From: Ulva prolifera
Taxonomy: Eukaryota; Chlorophyta; Ulvophyceae; Ulvales; Ulvaceae
Assembly: GCA_023078555.1 (NCBI GenBank)
Contig: CM041200.1
Location: 5,770,861-5,834,860, forward strand
Direction of reading: 5' to 3'
Length of the DNA stretch: 64,000 bases
This document shows positions 37,201-48,800 of the stretch, piece after piece (position 1 is the first letter of the stretch; each line of letters begins with the position of its first letter). The position numbers and the translations under genes were made by a program. A model generated the notes under the pieces. That model did no database searches. It was given only the letters and a program-made list of their open reading frames with translations, and was not told the DNA's origin.

Positions 37201-37512
37201 ATTCGGGTGGTGTATCGTGCTGTTGTTGTACGGGGGCCGCATCTGTGAGCACACGCACTGAGGGCGACGTGTGCACAGTCAGTTCCGGGGCTGAGGATGG
37301 TGTTTGGTGTGTAGGGGCAGCCGTCGAAGAAGGCGACGGCTAACGCGCCGCAATCGCTGCTGTCTGGCATGAACATGTTCCTTGAGAACCTCGGCATCAC
37401 ATTCCGCAGGGACCCCAGCAACTACCGCCCCCGCATCAACAAGCTTGAGTCGGTCAAAGATCGTGAGCAGAAGCTGGCAGGAACCTTCTACTACCTCGAT
37501 GAAGACGAGTAG
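34260..37512 (+). CDS. ABCE1: ABCE1/RLI1, ribosome-recycling ATPase
   Basis: Essential cytosolic ABC ATPase that splits ribosomes after termination and helps initiation. Five exons (34260-34610, 34870-35115, 35354-35566, 36192-37043, 37315-37512) join in phase to 619 residues, near the family norm of about 600. The N-terminus has the two 4Fe-4S clusters: C-x4-C-x3-C-x3-CP and [16 protein letters not shown]1: GTNGIGKST Walker [10 protein letters not shown] signature, [12 protein letters not shown] Walker [16 protein letters not shown]2: [36 protein letters not shown]. The hinge and C-terminus ([17 protein letters not shown]) are also standard. Exon 4 has far stronger G/C at third positions than exon 1. 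The intron before it (35567-36191) is long for this gene. A TGTAA lies at 37605. Confidence 0.98.
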
Positions 37513-37604
37513 TTTTGTAGTGTAGATTGTGGGCCCATGCTGCAGGCAGGGGTGTCCCTTGACCACATCGGTCATGGCAGCCATGCAGTCAGGGTCTCAT
37601 GATG

Positions 37605-37609
37605 TGTAA
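37605..37609 (+). terminator. Putative TGTAA poly(A) signal of ABCE1
   Basis: TGTAA 93 nt after the ABCE1 stop, in the 358-bp space between two convergent stop codons. Confidence 0.45.
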
Positions 37610-37748
37610 GTGCTTCAGCACGTGAAGGGTTCGCAATGAATCGCCGTGGATTACGCTTACATGGTGGTGCCATTCCTGTTCCATGGATGAGGAGGCAGCT
37701 GCAGTGACTACAGCTGCTGTGGGCGCATTCTCTCAAAACAGGGTCATG

Positions 37749-37753
37749 TTACA
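37749..37753 (-). terminator. Putative TGTAA poly(A) signal of NOP16
   Basis: TTACA on the plus strand, read as TGTAA on the minus strand, 118 nt after the NOP16 stop. With the signal at 37605 it would make the two convergent transcripts overlap by about 140 nt or more. Confidence 0.45.
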
Positions 37754-37870
37754 AGTTCATATGACGACATGCTTGATTTTTTTTGAAATCCATGTCAGGA
37801 ACGAATACAGCCATTGCAAGCACAGCATTCAGATAAAGATTCATTCAGAAACATCTCACGTTCCTGCAGA

Positions 37871-38672
37871 TCACGTCAGACCACGTTTTGGCTGCTGAAA
37901 TCTCACACGCTGCCCTTCTTTGTGTAGATTGTAAGATGCAGCCATTCGCTTGAGTTTGCTGACGGGCAACAGCATCTGGTTGAGTTTTCTGTCTCGGGCC
38001 ATAGCTTCAAAATTATCGCCATGTGCGTCCAGAAGTGCTTTCACTATCCTGCGTTGATTTGTTGTCAGGGGATCTGGAGCTCGGGGGCCTGAAGCTTGCT
38101 GCATAGCCAGCACACTTCGCAAATCTTGATCACTGATTGCAGCTTCGCGGCCACCTGCACATGGCGACTAGAATTCAAGCGACTGCGATGAATACGATAC
38201 ATATGTAACTCCAGTAGCTTGCCGAAGTGACCGTGTTTAATTCAGAAGCTCATACAGCATTTAATTGTGTCGTGATCACACAGCATCCACACCTTCATCG
38301 GGTGATGCTGCATCCGTCTCTGGCACTCGTATCTTGTTTGGCTCATTCAGGAGACCGTTCAGCTGATAATTAGCTGCTGGAGTTGTGGACGTCTCCCATG
38401 AGCAGTCGATGTGCAGCTTGGATGCTAGGGCTGGATACTGCGTCGCAATGTCCTTGGGCACCGGCGCTTTGAGCTTTTTACTTCGCTTCACTACTCCAAC
38501 TCGAACCTACGACAATTCCCAAAACAGTGACTGACATGGCACAGCAGCACGCAACGTGACAGCACGTTTCAGAGGAGAACTTCGGCAGCCTGTCGCAGGC
38601 GCGCGGCTGTTACGAAGATCGCCTGCGTACCTTTGGAGCGTGCTTCTTCAGCCTCCGACGCGAGCGTCCCAT
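37871..38672 (-). CDS. NOP16: Nucleolar protein 16, 60S ribosome biogenesis factor
   Basis: NOP16 is part of pre-60S particles in the nucleolus. Three exons (38672-38631, 38506-38293, 38154-37871) join in phase to about 179 residues. The N-terminus MGRSRRRLKKHAPK joins VRVGVVKRSKKLKAPVP, matching the basic start of plant NOP16. The C-terminal block LTTNQRRIVKALLDAHGDNF, EAMARDRKLNQMLLPVSKLK and RMAASYNLHK is the conserved NOP16 core. The middle is acidic and variable. The gene converges on ABCE1, another translation gene, but this is probably chance. Confidence 0.93.
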
Positions 38673-40264
38673 TCTGGATCACTTGTGTATTCAAGATTCA
38701 ACAGATCTGCGTCAGGGCAACGGGTCGGAAACTGATCTCGTCTCAGTTGGCAGAGGCAAGCGAAAGTGAGAGCTACCACCAAATTTGCGTTCAGGTGCAC
38801 CTGGGACACAGCCCTGGACGACTCCTGTGTGTTGGAGTCATTGCTACCTGCTTCAAGGGCCGAAAGACGTGAAAACGGACAGCGCTGCTGTGGCCGCCGC
38901 GAGCCCTTCCAGACACTGCGCACGCCGCCCGCTGCCTTGGCCTCTAGGATGCTCCTCTTACACTTCAGGTCACTTGGAAGCAGTGGAGGCAGACTCTCTC
39001 TCGAGCATCAGTCGGTGTGATCAGGGCAGCAGCCAGCAATTTGCCTTACCCGGGTACCATCTCGCCACAGCGGCCTTGCAAGCTTGCATCTATCGACACT
39101 GTAAGGACTGACATTGCAACACAGGGGACGGAAGTAAACTCTTGTGTTAGAGAGCGGCCTGATTGGTTTGACTCTGTTTCCGATGAGGCCAATGTTGGGT
39201 CTGACTCTGTCCTCAAGGAACTGATCTCGAAAAACATATGTGTTTTTTCATGGGGCCTGCTGTCATGTGGAGTGACATAACGTCGTACTGGTCACGGACG
39301 GGGATTCAGGATGTCGGACATTGCTTTTCGTCCATCTCACCTGTCAGAGTTGGGGACACCGGAGAGCCCGGGGGGGCCGGCAGCGCACAGCTCGCAGCAG
39401 TCGCCGAGGATTCTCACATTTTCACCAGTGCCAAATGCTGGGGCCTACATCCTCTAACGACCCTCTGGGCCACGCTGTGAACGTTCTGGAATGTACGGAA
39501 GTGCCACCGTGAGCGTGAGTCGCCAGTGGCCACGGCCAACTGGCTTACTCGCAAGCAGCACAAGGTGTGGTACCTGATCATGAGGACGCTGTCTTTCCTG
39601 CATGAACCTGGTCGCGCATGCCTTGGCAGGCTGCATATACCTCTCTGCTATCCCAGGCGCCATGCACGCTCCCTCCAGGTCACATGCACCTGGCATTCAC
39701 CAGTATCTCTTTGTGAACCAGAGATAGCCATAATCAAGACGCCTGATTCGCTATCAGTCAGTGAGCCTTACACTGGACGCACCCATCACCAAATCAGGGC
39801 CCCGCCAACACCTACCATGTAGCCCTTAGATGACGATGTTGCTTGGATACAGGCAACAGGCTGCTAAAGCACAAGACGGTGTAGGCTCAGGCGTACCTCT
39901 ACAGGCTCCAAACACAACAGCCCAACGTCAAACAACACATTGTGTGAGCAATGCTACACGCGGCCAGCTGCATGCGCTGCTGGTCGTGACAGTATACAAC
40001 ACACGCCAGCTCCACTCAATCCCTTGAGCCTATGTCACACTGCATGCATCTTTGGACGCCTCAAAGTTGCAGCAGAGACAACGTCTAAAGCAGGATGGTG
40101 CCATGGTTTGTTCAGGCACCGCGATAAACGCGATAAACGCGTTGCGCCATGCATCAGTCTGCAGGCCAACAACTGGTAACTCATGCAACAAGAGACAACT
40201 CGGAACCCAGTGAAGTCTGCGAGCCGCAACGACCCATGCAGGAGAACAGCGGCTGCGGGTTGCC
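38673..40264. other. Intergenic region with no supported gene
   Basis: About 1.6 kb between the NOP16 start and the PDR stop. A plus-strand frame at 39017-39280 (containing DIATQGTEVNSC, RPDWFDSVSDEANVGSDSVL) looks mildly coding but matches nothing I know and has no clear splice partners. TTACA at about 39769 could be the minus-strand poly(A) signal of the transporter. Confidence 0.35.
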
Positions 40265-43200
40265 TTAGCGCTTCTGGAAGTTGAGGAACTTGGTGGTGAG
40301 GACGACCGCAAGCCGCATAAAGAACACGAATCCGATGAGAATCGCCACTGCAGGCCACTTCATGTCTTCAGTGTAGTCGTACTCGTCCTCGATGTACTGC
40401 GCAACTGTGCGCTCCTCGCCCGAGGGGGCCGCATAGTCGTTCCGCACGATGTCATCCTGCAGATTCATGATCCCGATGATGACAAGGCCATCCCTGGCGC
40501 GTCACTGTGATCACAACCTGCTCACACATGAGCGGACATAATGGAGCATGTTGCACGGGCTCAGAACTGCCCCGCCTCCATCGACACACACCAGGCCTGA
40601 CCACAGCTAGCATCAGCGATGAGGTGACCACAATCCCCTTCCCGCAGACGTCTCTTGCCATGACACACACTGACTGGGGCCAGGATGATCTCAAGGGCAG
40701 AGCAGGTTAGGTGTGCATGCATGCGGTGTGCCTTTCATAGTGCAGCATGTGCAAGGCGGGTCAGCAACAGGCAAGGCAAGGAACGGGGCACACATTGCTG
40801 CCAGCTTGGTCCACGGTGATCGCAAGAATCGACCAGCCAGGAGGGGTGATGTAGGTGAACCACAGCCACCAGTCTGGCGTGTATGGCCGCGGCAGCATGA
40901 ACCCTGCACTTGCACTTTGCTGATTCACCTGGTTTTCAAAAAGGCACAGGGCACTGTCACATATACAGACTACACCCTCCGGCCTCCACGTAGCCTCAAG
41001 AGATCTCGTCTGTGTCACGATTGCAATGCAATAGTACAGTCGCGAGCAACATGTTACGGCCATCACAGCCATGCATATACTACCACCACGCACCCTTTCC
41101 ATTTGAGGCAGCTCAGGGCTGCACCATCTGCGCAAGACAAGTCCACACACGAACCAACCCCCTGTGCAGGTGCACGCAGTGATAGCAACTCCGTAGGCTT
41201 CACACTGTCTGTGGAATGCAGGCACAGCGTCCCAGCGGGCAACCAAGAAACGACCAAGCAGGCAAGCTCAAACACCACAGCAGCTTCCAATTCCTGCAGC
41301 CGCACCAGCACCACCCTGTGAGTTGCGTACGGTCGTCTGAGGGGGGTTTCCAGGTGGTTTACCCCTTCGGCATATGTGGTCCCGTCAATTCGGAGTTGTC
41401 AATGTCCAATAGGATACGGCTCAGTAAATTCAGATTTACTTTACTTTACCACAGCCACCACGTTCGTTGCAGCCCATACCGAGTACATACGCAGGATGCC
41501 GGACAGCACAGCCACGGCAGCGTGCAAGCTTGCAGCGGCGCGCACCAGACATCATGAACCAGGCCCCAAGGATGCTGCTCCCGATGGTCACCGCCATGGT
41601 GAGGTCCGGCGTGATGCAGACCACGAGCATGCCGAGGTATCCGAGCGTGGCACACGACAGGAACTGGACCAGCCAGTAGAAGAAGAACTTGCCAGCTTCA
41701 AACTCGAACTGGATCATGAAGTACGAGATGAGCGAGTTGATGAGCGTCTGCAGTGCGATCCACGGGATCTCGACGTCCTGCATCGACTCGACCCAGGGCA
41801 GCACGGAGTAGAGCTTGCTGGCACGCTCCCGCCACATCACCGGCCGCTCCATCACAAACGTGGGGATGATCATCTGCAGCAGCACAGCCACATGCTCTGC
41901 ACTCGGAACTGGCGTCCGTGCTGAGTGGGCACGACCAGATTGTTTTGAAATGTAGTTGACGACAGGGCTGCAACAGGACCACCGCAGCGTGGCATGCCAA
42001 GAAGACATGGTGCACTGTGGCTGCTTGCGTGGCGCCCATCAGCTGTGTGAATTGGGGAGAGGAAGCCAGCGTGGTCATCTGCACCACCAGAACATGAAAG
42101 CACATGACGGGACTGTACTTCGGCCAGGCACAAAGAGGCAGGGCATGCAGCATGTCGCTCAACACTCGGGCGGGTCTCCCTCTGACATGGTGCGAAAAGA
42201 GCGGTGACACGCGCTACGGCGGCGCAGCCCAGGTCCCAGCGAGACACAGGACCGGCGCCGCCTCGAACACTGCTTGTATGCGTTGCCAGAACCATCCGTG
42301 CCCTATTCCAGCGCACCATCCTTCCACGAATTCAGCGCCGTTGATAGGTCCGCACCAAAATTATGTGCAGGATATCAGGGGACGGGAGTGTTGACACCGG
42401 GGACACCCCTGCATCACAGGCCCTAGAGGATGGTCTCACCTGGAAGTTGATGAAGCCGGAGAACATGGTGGTGAGGAACAGGGCGCCCAGGACGTTGTTG
42501 ATGTCCTGCGGGGTGTCGTACTTGTCACCCTTGCCCCAGAAGAAGGTGCCAAAGATGAGGCCCGACACGACGGCGAGGATGAGGCGCGTCGTGTTGTACG
42601 GCGGCGACCGCCAGTAGCTCTTGAAGTACCGCTCCAGCAGCACCTTGAACTGCACATACCGCCTGCACCCGCCGACGCCGGGGTTGCAGAGCGCCCAACA
42701 TCATGACACATACATGCGCACTGGGACACAATCCTCACGGAGCCTGGCACACCAGCCACTTGGGACACCTGCTTCACAGACGTAGGCGAAAGGCGACGGA
42801 CTGATGAGGCTACGAAGCGGTGGCCCATACGAAACTGCCCAGTCGTTGCATCCCATGAACCGGAACCATATGGTTCTAGCAACTCATCAGCAAGAATGCG
42901 AGCGCCGTGATAATCTGGATCACGCGGTCTGGTGTACAGCAATCAGTTCGGTGTAGCTGCGGCTGGAGGCAGAGCGCCTAGGGGCCTGGCACGCGGCGAG
43001 CGCTGCGGTGGAAAGCAGGCGGCGAGGCGGAGGCGCACGGCTGGGAGTACTCGGACGGGAAGGAGAGCTCGTGGGCGTCCGAGGCCTCTGGCACCTTCTG
43101 CGCCTGCTCCGTGGCCGCGAGCACCTGCGGCTGCTGCTTATGCTTCCACAGCTCCGCAAAGTCGATGCCGAGGCGCTCCTCCTCCGCCTGAGTGCTCACC

Positions 43201-45863
43201 TGCACGCCTCCCCCGCAGTCGCTGCCAGCCCACCAGGCAGAGGAGCATGCGGGCACGCAGAGGACCAGCCACCGGCAGGTTTGCAGCATGCCGGTGCCTG
43301 CGGGCGTCTCGCCCGACTGGACCAGTGCATCACCGGAGGTCCCCCATGCATCACCGGAGGTCCAATGTGATGAGGACGGTATAAAAGCTACCCCCTCCGT
43401 TTCAGGAGGTTGTGGGTTCGATTCTGCGTGTGCTTTGCGGAATCGATACGGCCGCACGTGACCACCTCGCTTGGCACAGGAGGAGGCTCCGTGAGGTGGA
43501 ACGGTCGTCTGAGGGGGGTTTCCAGGTGGTTTACCACTTCGGCATATGTGGTCCCGTTAACTCGGAGTTGTCAATGTCCCATAGGATACGGCTCAGTAAA
43601 TTCAGATTGACTCTACTTGTACACCGTCAACTGCTTCCAAGTTGGGCAGCTGACGTGTGCTATTGTAGGTGATACATGGGTGTCATGAGCTGTTGACACA
43701 AAGGAACATCAATGGTGCAAACGGCCGTACACACTAGGAAACTATCTGGGTGGCGTATGAGACAGCATTGGTCGCTGCCTGGTCCCATGGTGTCAGGAGT
43801 TCATGAAGCATGGCCCATTTTGGCGAGACATGGCAGGATCCGGCTGCTGACACCATGTACGCGTGCGCCCTGCGGTGAGGTCCCATGCACCTGGCTCGAT
43901 GCTGCGCCGCAAAACAGGTCCAACCATGCACAACGCCTTGGCGCTGCCTGTGCTCACTCACGCAGCCACACACGAAGCCAGCAGAGTGCAGGGCGGACCT
44001 CGAGCATCCAGGTGGCGGGGTTGTAGCCGCGCGCGAGGTCCTTGACCGTGGGCGCCGCCGTCTTGAGGTACGTCACCAGGTCGGTCGCGTCCTCGCCGAG
44101 CGGGCCGTAGTAGATCGGCCAGCCGCCGCGCTTCAGCAGCAGGAGGTCGTCGAAGTTGAGGAAGATCTCGGCGCTCGGCTGGTGGATCGTGCACACGATG
44201 GTGCGGTTCGTGTCGACGATGGCACGCACAACGCGCATCACGATCGCCGCGGAGCGTGCGTCCAGGCCGCTCGTCGGCTCGTCTGCACACAGCCTTGGCC
44301 AGTCAGGGCCATCAGGAAGCAGAGCAACAACAGTGTCCGGAGCACACTGACTCGCAGCGTTCGGCCGGCGCGTCGTGCGTGTGCAGCCAAAGCATTCACA
44401 CCTTCACTTCAATTTGCTCGGGCTGCATGCATGCCAGTTGCATGTGCACGCATGCATGCAGAGTAACGCGTGTGTCTACTGTTCTGGCAGCCGCTCATGC
44501 AGCGACACGTGCATGTACAAGTGGCTACAGCGGCATGGTGGGGGGCAGACCCATGAAGAGGATGGAGGGGTTGGCCGCGAGCTCCACGGCGATGGTGAGG
44601 CGCTTGCGCTGCTCGCCGGAGAGGCCGTACATGCCCGGCATGCCCACGATCTGGCCCTGGATCGTGTCCAGCTCCACCACATTCAGCGTCTGCTCCACCA
44701 GTGCCTCTTTCTGCATGACATCCCCCCTCAACACGCATTGCCACGCCTCCGCACCAGGGCCACGAAAACGCATTGCATTTTGACACCATGGCACGAAATG
44801 GTCTGCTTCAGGGTGCTGTTTTTGCGGCGACCGGCCCGCAAGTTCACGGCGGCGCACCTCCTCGGTGGTGATGTCGTTGCTGAGGCGGAGGTCGCTTGAG
44901 AGGCGGATCGACTCGGCCACCGTCAGCCCGGGGCTATGCACGTCAAACTGCTCGCAGTACCCCATCACACGGGCAAACGTTGCGGGCTTCTTGTCAAAGC
45001 CGTTGACCGTGATGCGGCCCTCCGAACGGCCGACTGTCTTGCGATCTGCACCACACACACACACGCCCTGTCCACTCACATGTAATGGGACTATGTAACT
45101 GGCCTCGCAGGAGCTCCGCCGGGCAGTGGTTTCACACATGCCACTTAAGCTCAAGCTTGTTGCGTTGTTCTGCAGTTGCCGCGGTGAAAGTCCAACACCT
45201 CAAGCAGGAGAAATGCTTGGGAAGCACAAAAACACTCACCGTGCAGCAGCCTGCCACTGCTGCATTGACACACAGCAACGTGCAGAACTGATCGCTGTAC
45301 AAGTTACTGTTTCGTAAGAAGACAGCAGCGCAGGTGCAGGGCCGCACCACTGATGACGTCCATGAGGGTGCTTTTGCCTGCTCCGCTGGCACCCATGAGG
45401 GCGGTGAGTACGCCCGGCTTGAAGACGCCCGAGACGCCGCGCAGCAGCTCGAGCTCGCCGGCGCCCGCGGGGTTGGGCACGTAGTAGTGCAGGTCCTTGA
45501 AGGCAAGCACGACGGGCTGGAAGGGATAGTCCAGTGTGCGCTTACTGCCGTTGCGCGACGACATGCCCCGCTGCATGCATGTGCGTGTCGGCAGGGGCAC
45601 GCATATATGACCTTTCAACAATCGGTGGCGATGGAATGGAGGCTCTCAAGGGGGTGGCTGGAATAGAGACAGGCGCTGGACTGCACTCTTCAGGTGGGAC
45701 ATGTGCTCAGTTGAGCAAGGACGAATCAGTGGGCAAAACATGCATGTAAACTCGGCCGCAGAAGTGCGCTGGTCCCATCAGCTTCTGATACCGTCTTAGA
45801 TAGAACACTATGCGACATACCAGAGTGTGTGATATCAAATTGGGCAGCTAGCCACGGACAGCA

Positions 45864-45894
<31 letters not shown>

Positions 45895-48800
45895 TGGGGC
45901 ACCTTGGACATGGCGATGCGGACTTCGCTGATGCAGCGCATGTCGCCACCATCCTCCGCAAGCTCCGCAAGGATGTACTCCTCCTCTTCCGGCGGTGGCG
46001 GCGGTGGCGGCATCGGTGGCGGCGGCAGATACGTCAGCGCGAGCATGTTCAGCAGGTTCATTAAGAAATAGAAACCGAGCAGCACCAGCGGCGCAATCCA
46101 CCTGAACGTTGCAGTCCGCCGCAGTGAACTCACATTCTAACCGTGTAATTGACACCATTTGATTGTGTAGTATACAGCGAGATGTCCATACACTCGCGCC
46201 AGTTTATGTTAATGCACACAGGGACGCACGTGTGGCATGCACCAGCCACACAAAAGTTGGTTAACAAGCAGCAGCCGCAGGCCAGTCTCCCCAGGGCGGC
46301 CGAATGGGGGGCGCACCGCCACTCGTTGCCGACGTTGACCCCGTACGTCTCGAGCACAAAGCGGCCAAGCGGCACGTCCGGGCTGATTTCGGGGATGATC
46401 TTGTCGTAGCTGTCCGCCAGGAGCTCGTTGTTGGCCATGCCGGTGAGCGCGTACTGCAGCGGCGACAGCCAGAACATCCAGATCCAGTAGTTCGGGATGT
46501 CGGGCCGCAGTAGCAAGAAGCCACAGCCGAGCATCGTCAGCAACATCGCCACCACTGCACCCCGCGCAACCGCGGCGTCAGTGAGTTAGCCTCATAGCCA
46601 ATTCAAACCCCACAGGTGCGATCCACGCAGTTGGATCTGTGTGCTGTGTGAACACGCATGCTTGGTTCCACTTGGACAAAACTTCGGTAACACGTTAGAA
46701 TCCAGCATGCAGCATTGCATGTTGAAGCAACAGAAGAAGTCAGCACAGGGGGCCGGTGGATGGGGTAGTTGATTGAGGTTGTGGAATTGCAAGCAGGCGG
46801 TCTCAGAGCAGCGGCGGGGTTTGCGGGATCTTACCGGCGAGCGGGCCAGGCGTCGGGAATGCATGCATGGGTGACATGCGCACCTGCGGTGGACGTCCCG
46901 AGCACAATTGAGCGGAAGGTCGTGCCAATGAGGCGGAAGAAGCTGGCACTGTAGATCTGCAGCGTCGCGAGGATCGCCCAAAACGTGAAGAACCTGCAGC
47001 GGCAGCGCCCACCGTCACGGCTCATGCGCTCCAAGCACACAAACCCTCCGAAACGGCATGGCAGTCTACAGAAACCACCGTAACAAGCAGTCCTTCTCAT
47101 GCATGCGCCCCGCTCCTGCGAAGCGCTGCAATCACGGCACCCGGTTCTCAAGCTGCCCGAGAATTCATGCAATAACTTTGTTAAGCTGCAGCATGCAGGC
47201 TCAAAGCGTCACAGTGGGCGTCGCGCAATCGCGTGGATGGTGACAAGCGGACAGGTATCTGGAGAGAGCGCACCGGCCAACGCTCGCCTCGAAGCCGACG
47301 ACGAAGTATACAACGAGGCACCATGCCGACACCTCGACGGCGGTGATGGGCAGGCGGATCAGGCCGAAGGGGACCGCGTACGCCCAGCTCGGGAAAAACA
47401 GCGCAAACTTCTGCTTGTAGAACACAGGCAGCCGCATCATCGTCTCGGCGCACTCCGCGAGGCCGAGGAACTGCATGTAGGCCATCGAGAACAGGTTCAC
47501 TGACAGCCCGCTTGCGGCTCCCTGCATGGTGACAGCTTCTGGTAGCCGTTGTGATTTGCGCACAGCGCGAGGATGCTGTGGGCAGGGAGCAGATACACGA
47601 CAGCTGCAAATCAACTATACACTGTGAGCGGCAATATGTCGATCGGCGCAAGATGCTGCAGCCGCTCAGCACCAGCGAATGCCAGTTCTGTGTGGACTTC
47701 AGGCCCCTGGTTGCCCGCATACCCGCACAGGCGCCAAGCACGTACACGAAGAGGCCCACCTATTCCAACAGCACACGGCACTGCTTGCTGCAGGCTGCAA
47801 TAGCTGCTTGTCATACCAGACCAGACCTCAGGCCGTGCATGCTCCACATGCATTCAACCTCAGACCATGCATGCATCACATGCATTCAACGACACCCCGT
47901 CACCATCACACAGCAAGGAGCTAGCACGGACGCACCCGCACAGAGTCATTGGTCACGACTTCGCCGCGCACGAAGAGCGTGGCGAGCATGATTGCGAGCA
48001 CCGCCATCTGAACGTAACGGTACACCTGGCCGCTCTTGTTACGAGTCAGCAGGATCTTCTCGCGCCACGTCAGCGCCTTGAGGTGGTCCCAGCCGGGGAC
48101 GCCGTACTGGCTCTTGAGCAGCGCCGCGGGGTGGCTGCGCGCCTTGTTGAAGGGCTTGTCGAGGATGGCGCGGGTGTCTGAGTAGACGGAGGAGCGCTTG
48201 AAGGCGGCGGCGAACGCGGCGGCCGGCACAAAGTCAGCCTGCGGCTCGAATTTGCTGCGGTCGGCACGCAGCGCCGGCTGATCCTTCTTAGACACAAGCT
48301 CCTGCACCAGGGTGGCACGTCGGTGGCATGCTCGCATGTATGCGGCCTCACGATCTTGTGGGATGCAGCAGCATGCATATGCACCCCACCCTCTCACGCT
48401 TCTCACGCGCAGTCGCATCCACGTGCAGAGCCGACGCCTCGCCCGTGGCCCACGCGACGGTGGCATGCATTCACATGTGCACATGCATGTGCTGGAGGAG
48501 CGGGCGCGCCTGCAGGAAGTCGGCGACGGCCTTCTTCTCGGGGACCTCAAAGCCGAGGCCGAAGAAGTAGGGCTCGATGGCGTCGCGGGGACCGTGGTAT
48601 GCGATGCGGCCGTTGGCGAGCAGCAGCACGTCGTCAAACTGCTCAAACACCTGCGGCTCAGGCTGCAGCAGGCCGACCATGATGGTCGCGTCCGTGGCGT
48701 GCGCCCAGTTGGTCAGAGACTGCACGATCGTGAATGTCGACGCGGAGTCGAGGCCTGCACATCAGCCACGATGCGGTCATGTGCAAATCCCCCTGGGCAT

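Noticed and set aside
43368-43430. Possible complete tRNA gene at the head of the repeat
   Set aside because: The B-box-like motif is present, but the T stem does not pair and no good A box exists; at most a decayed tRNA-derived head.
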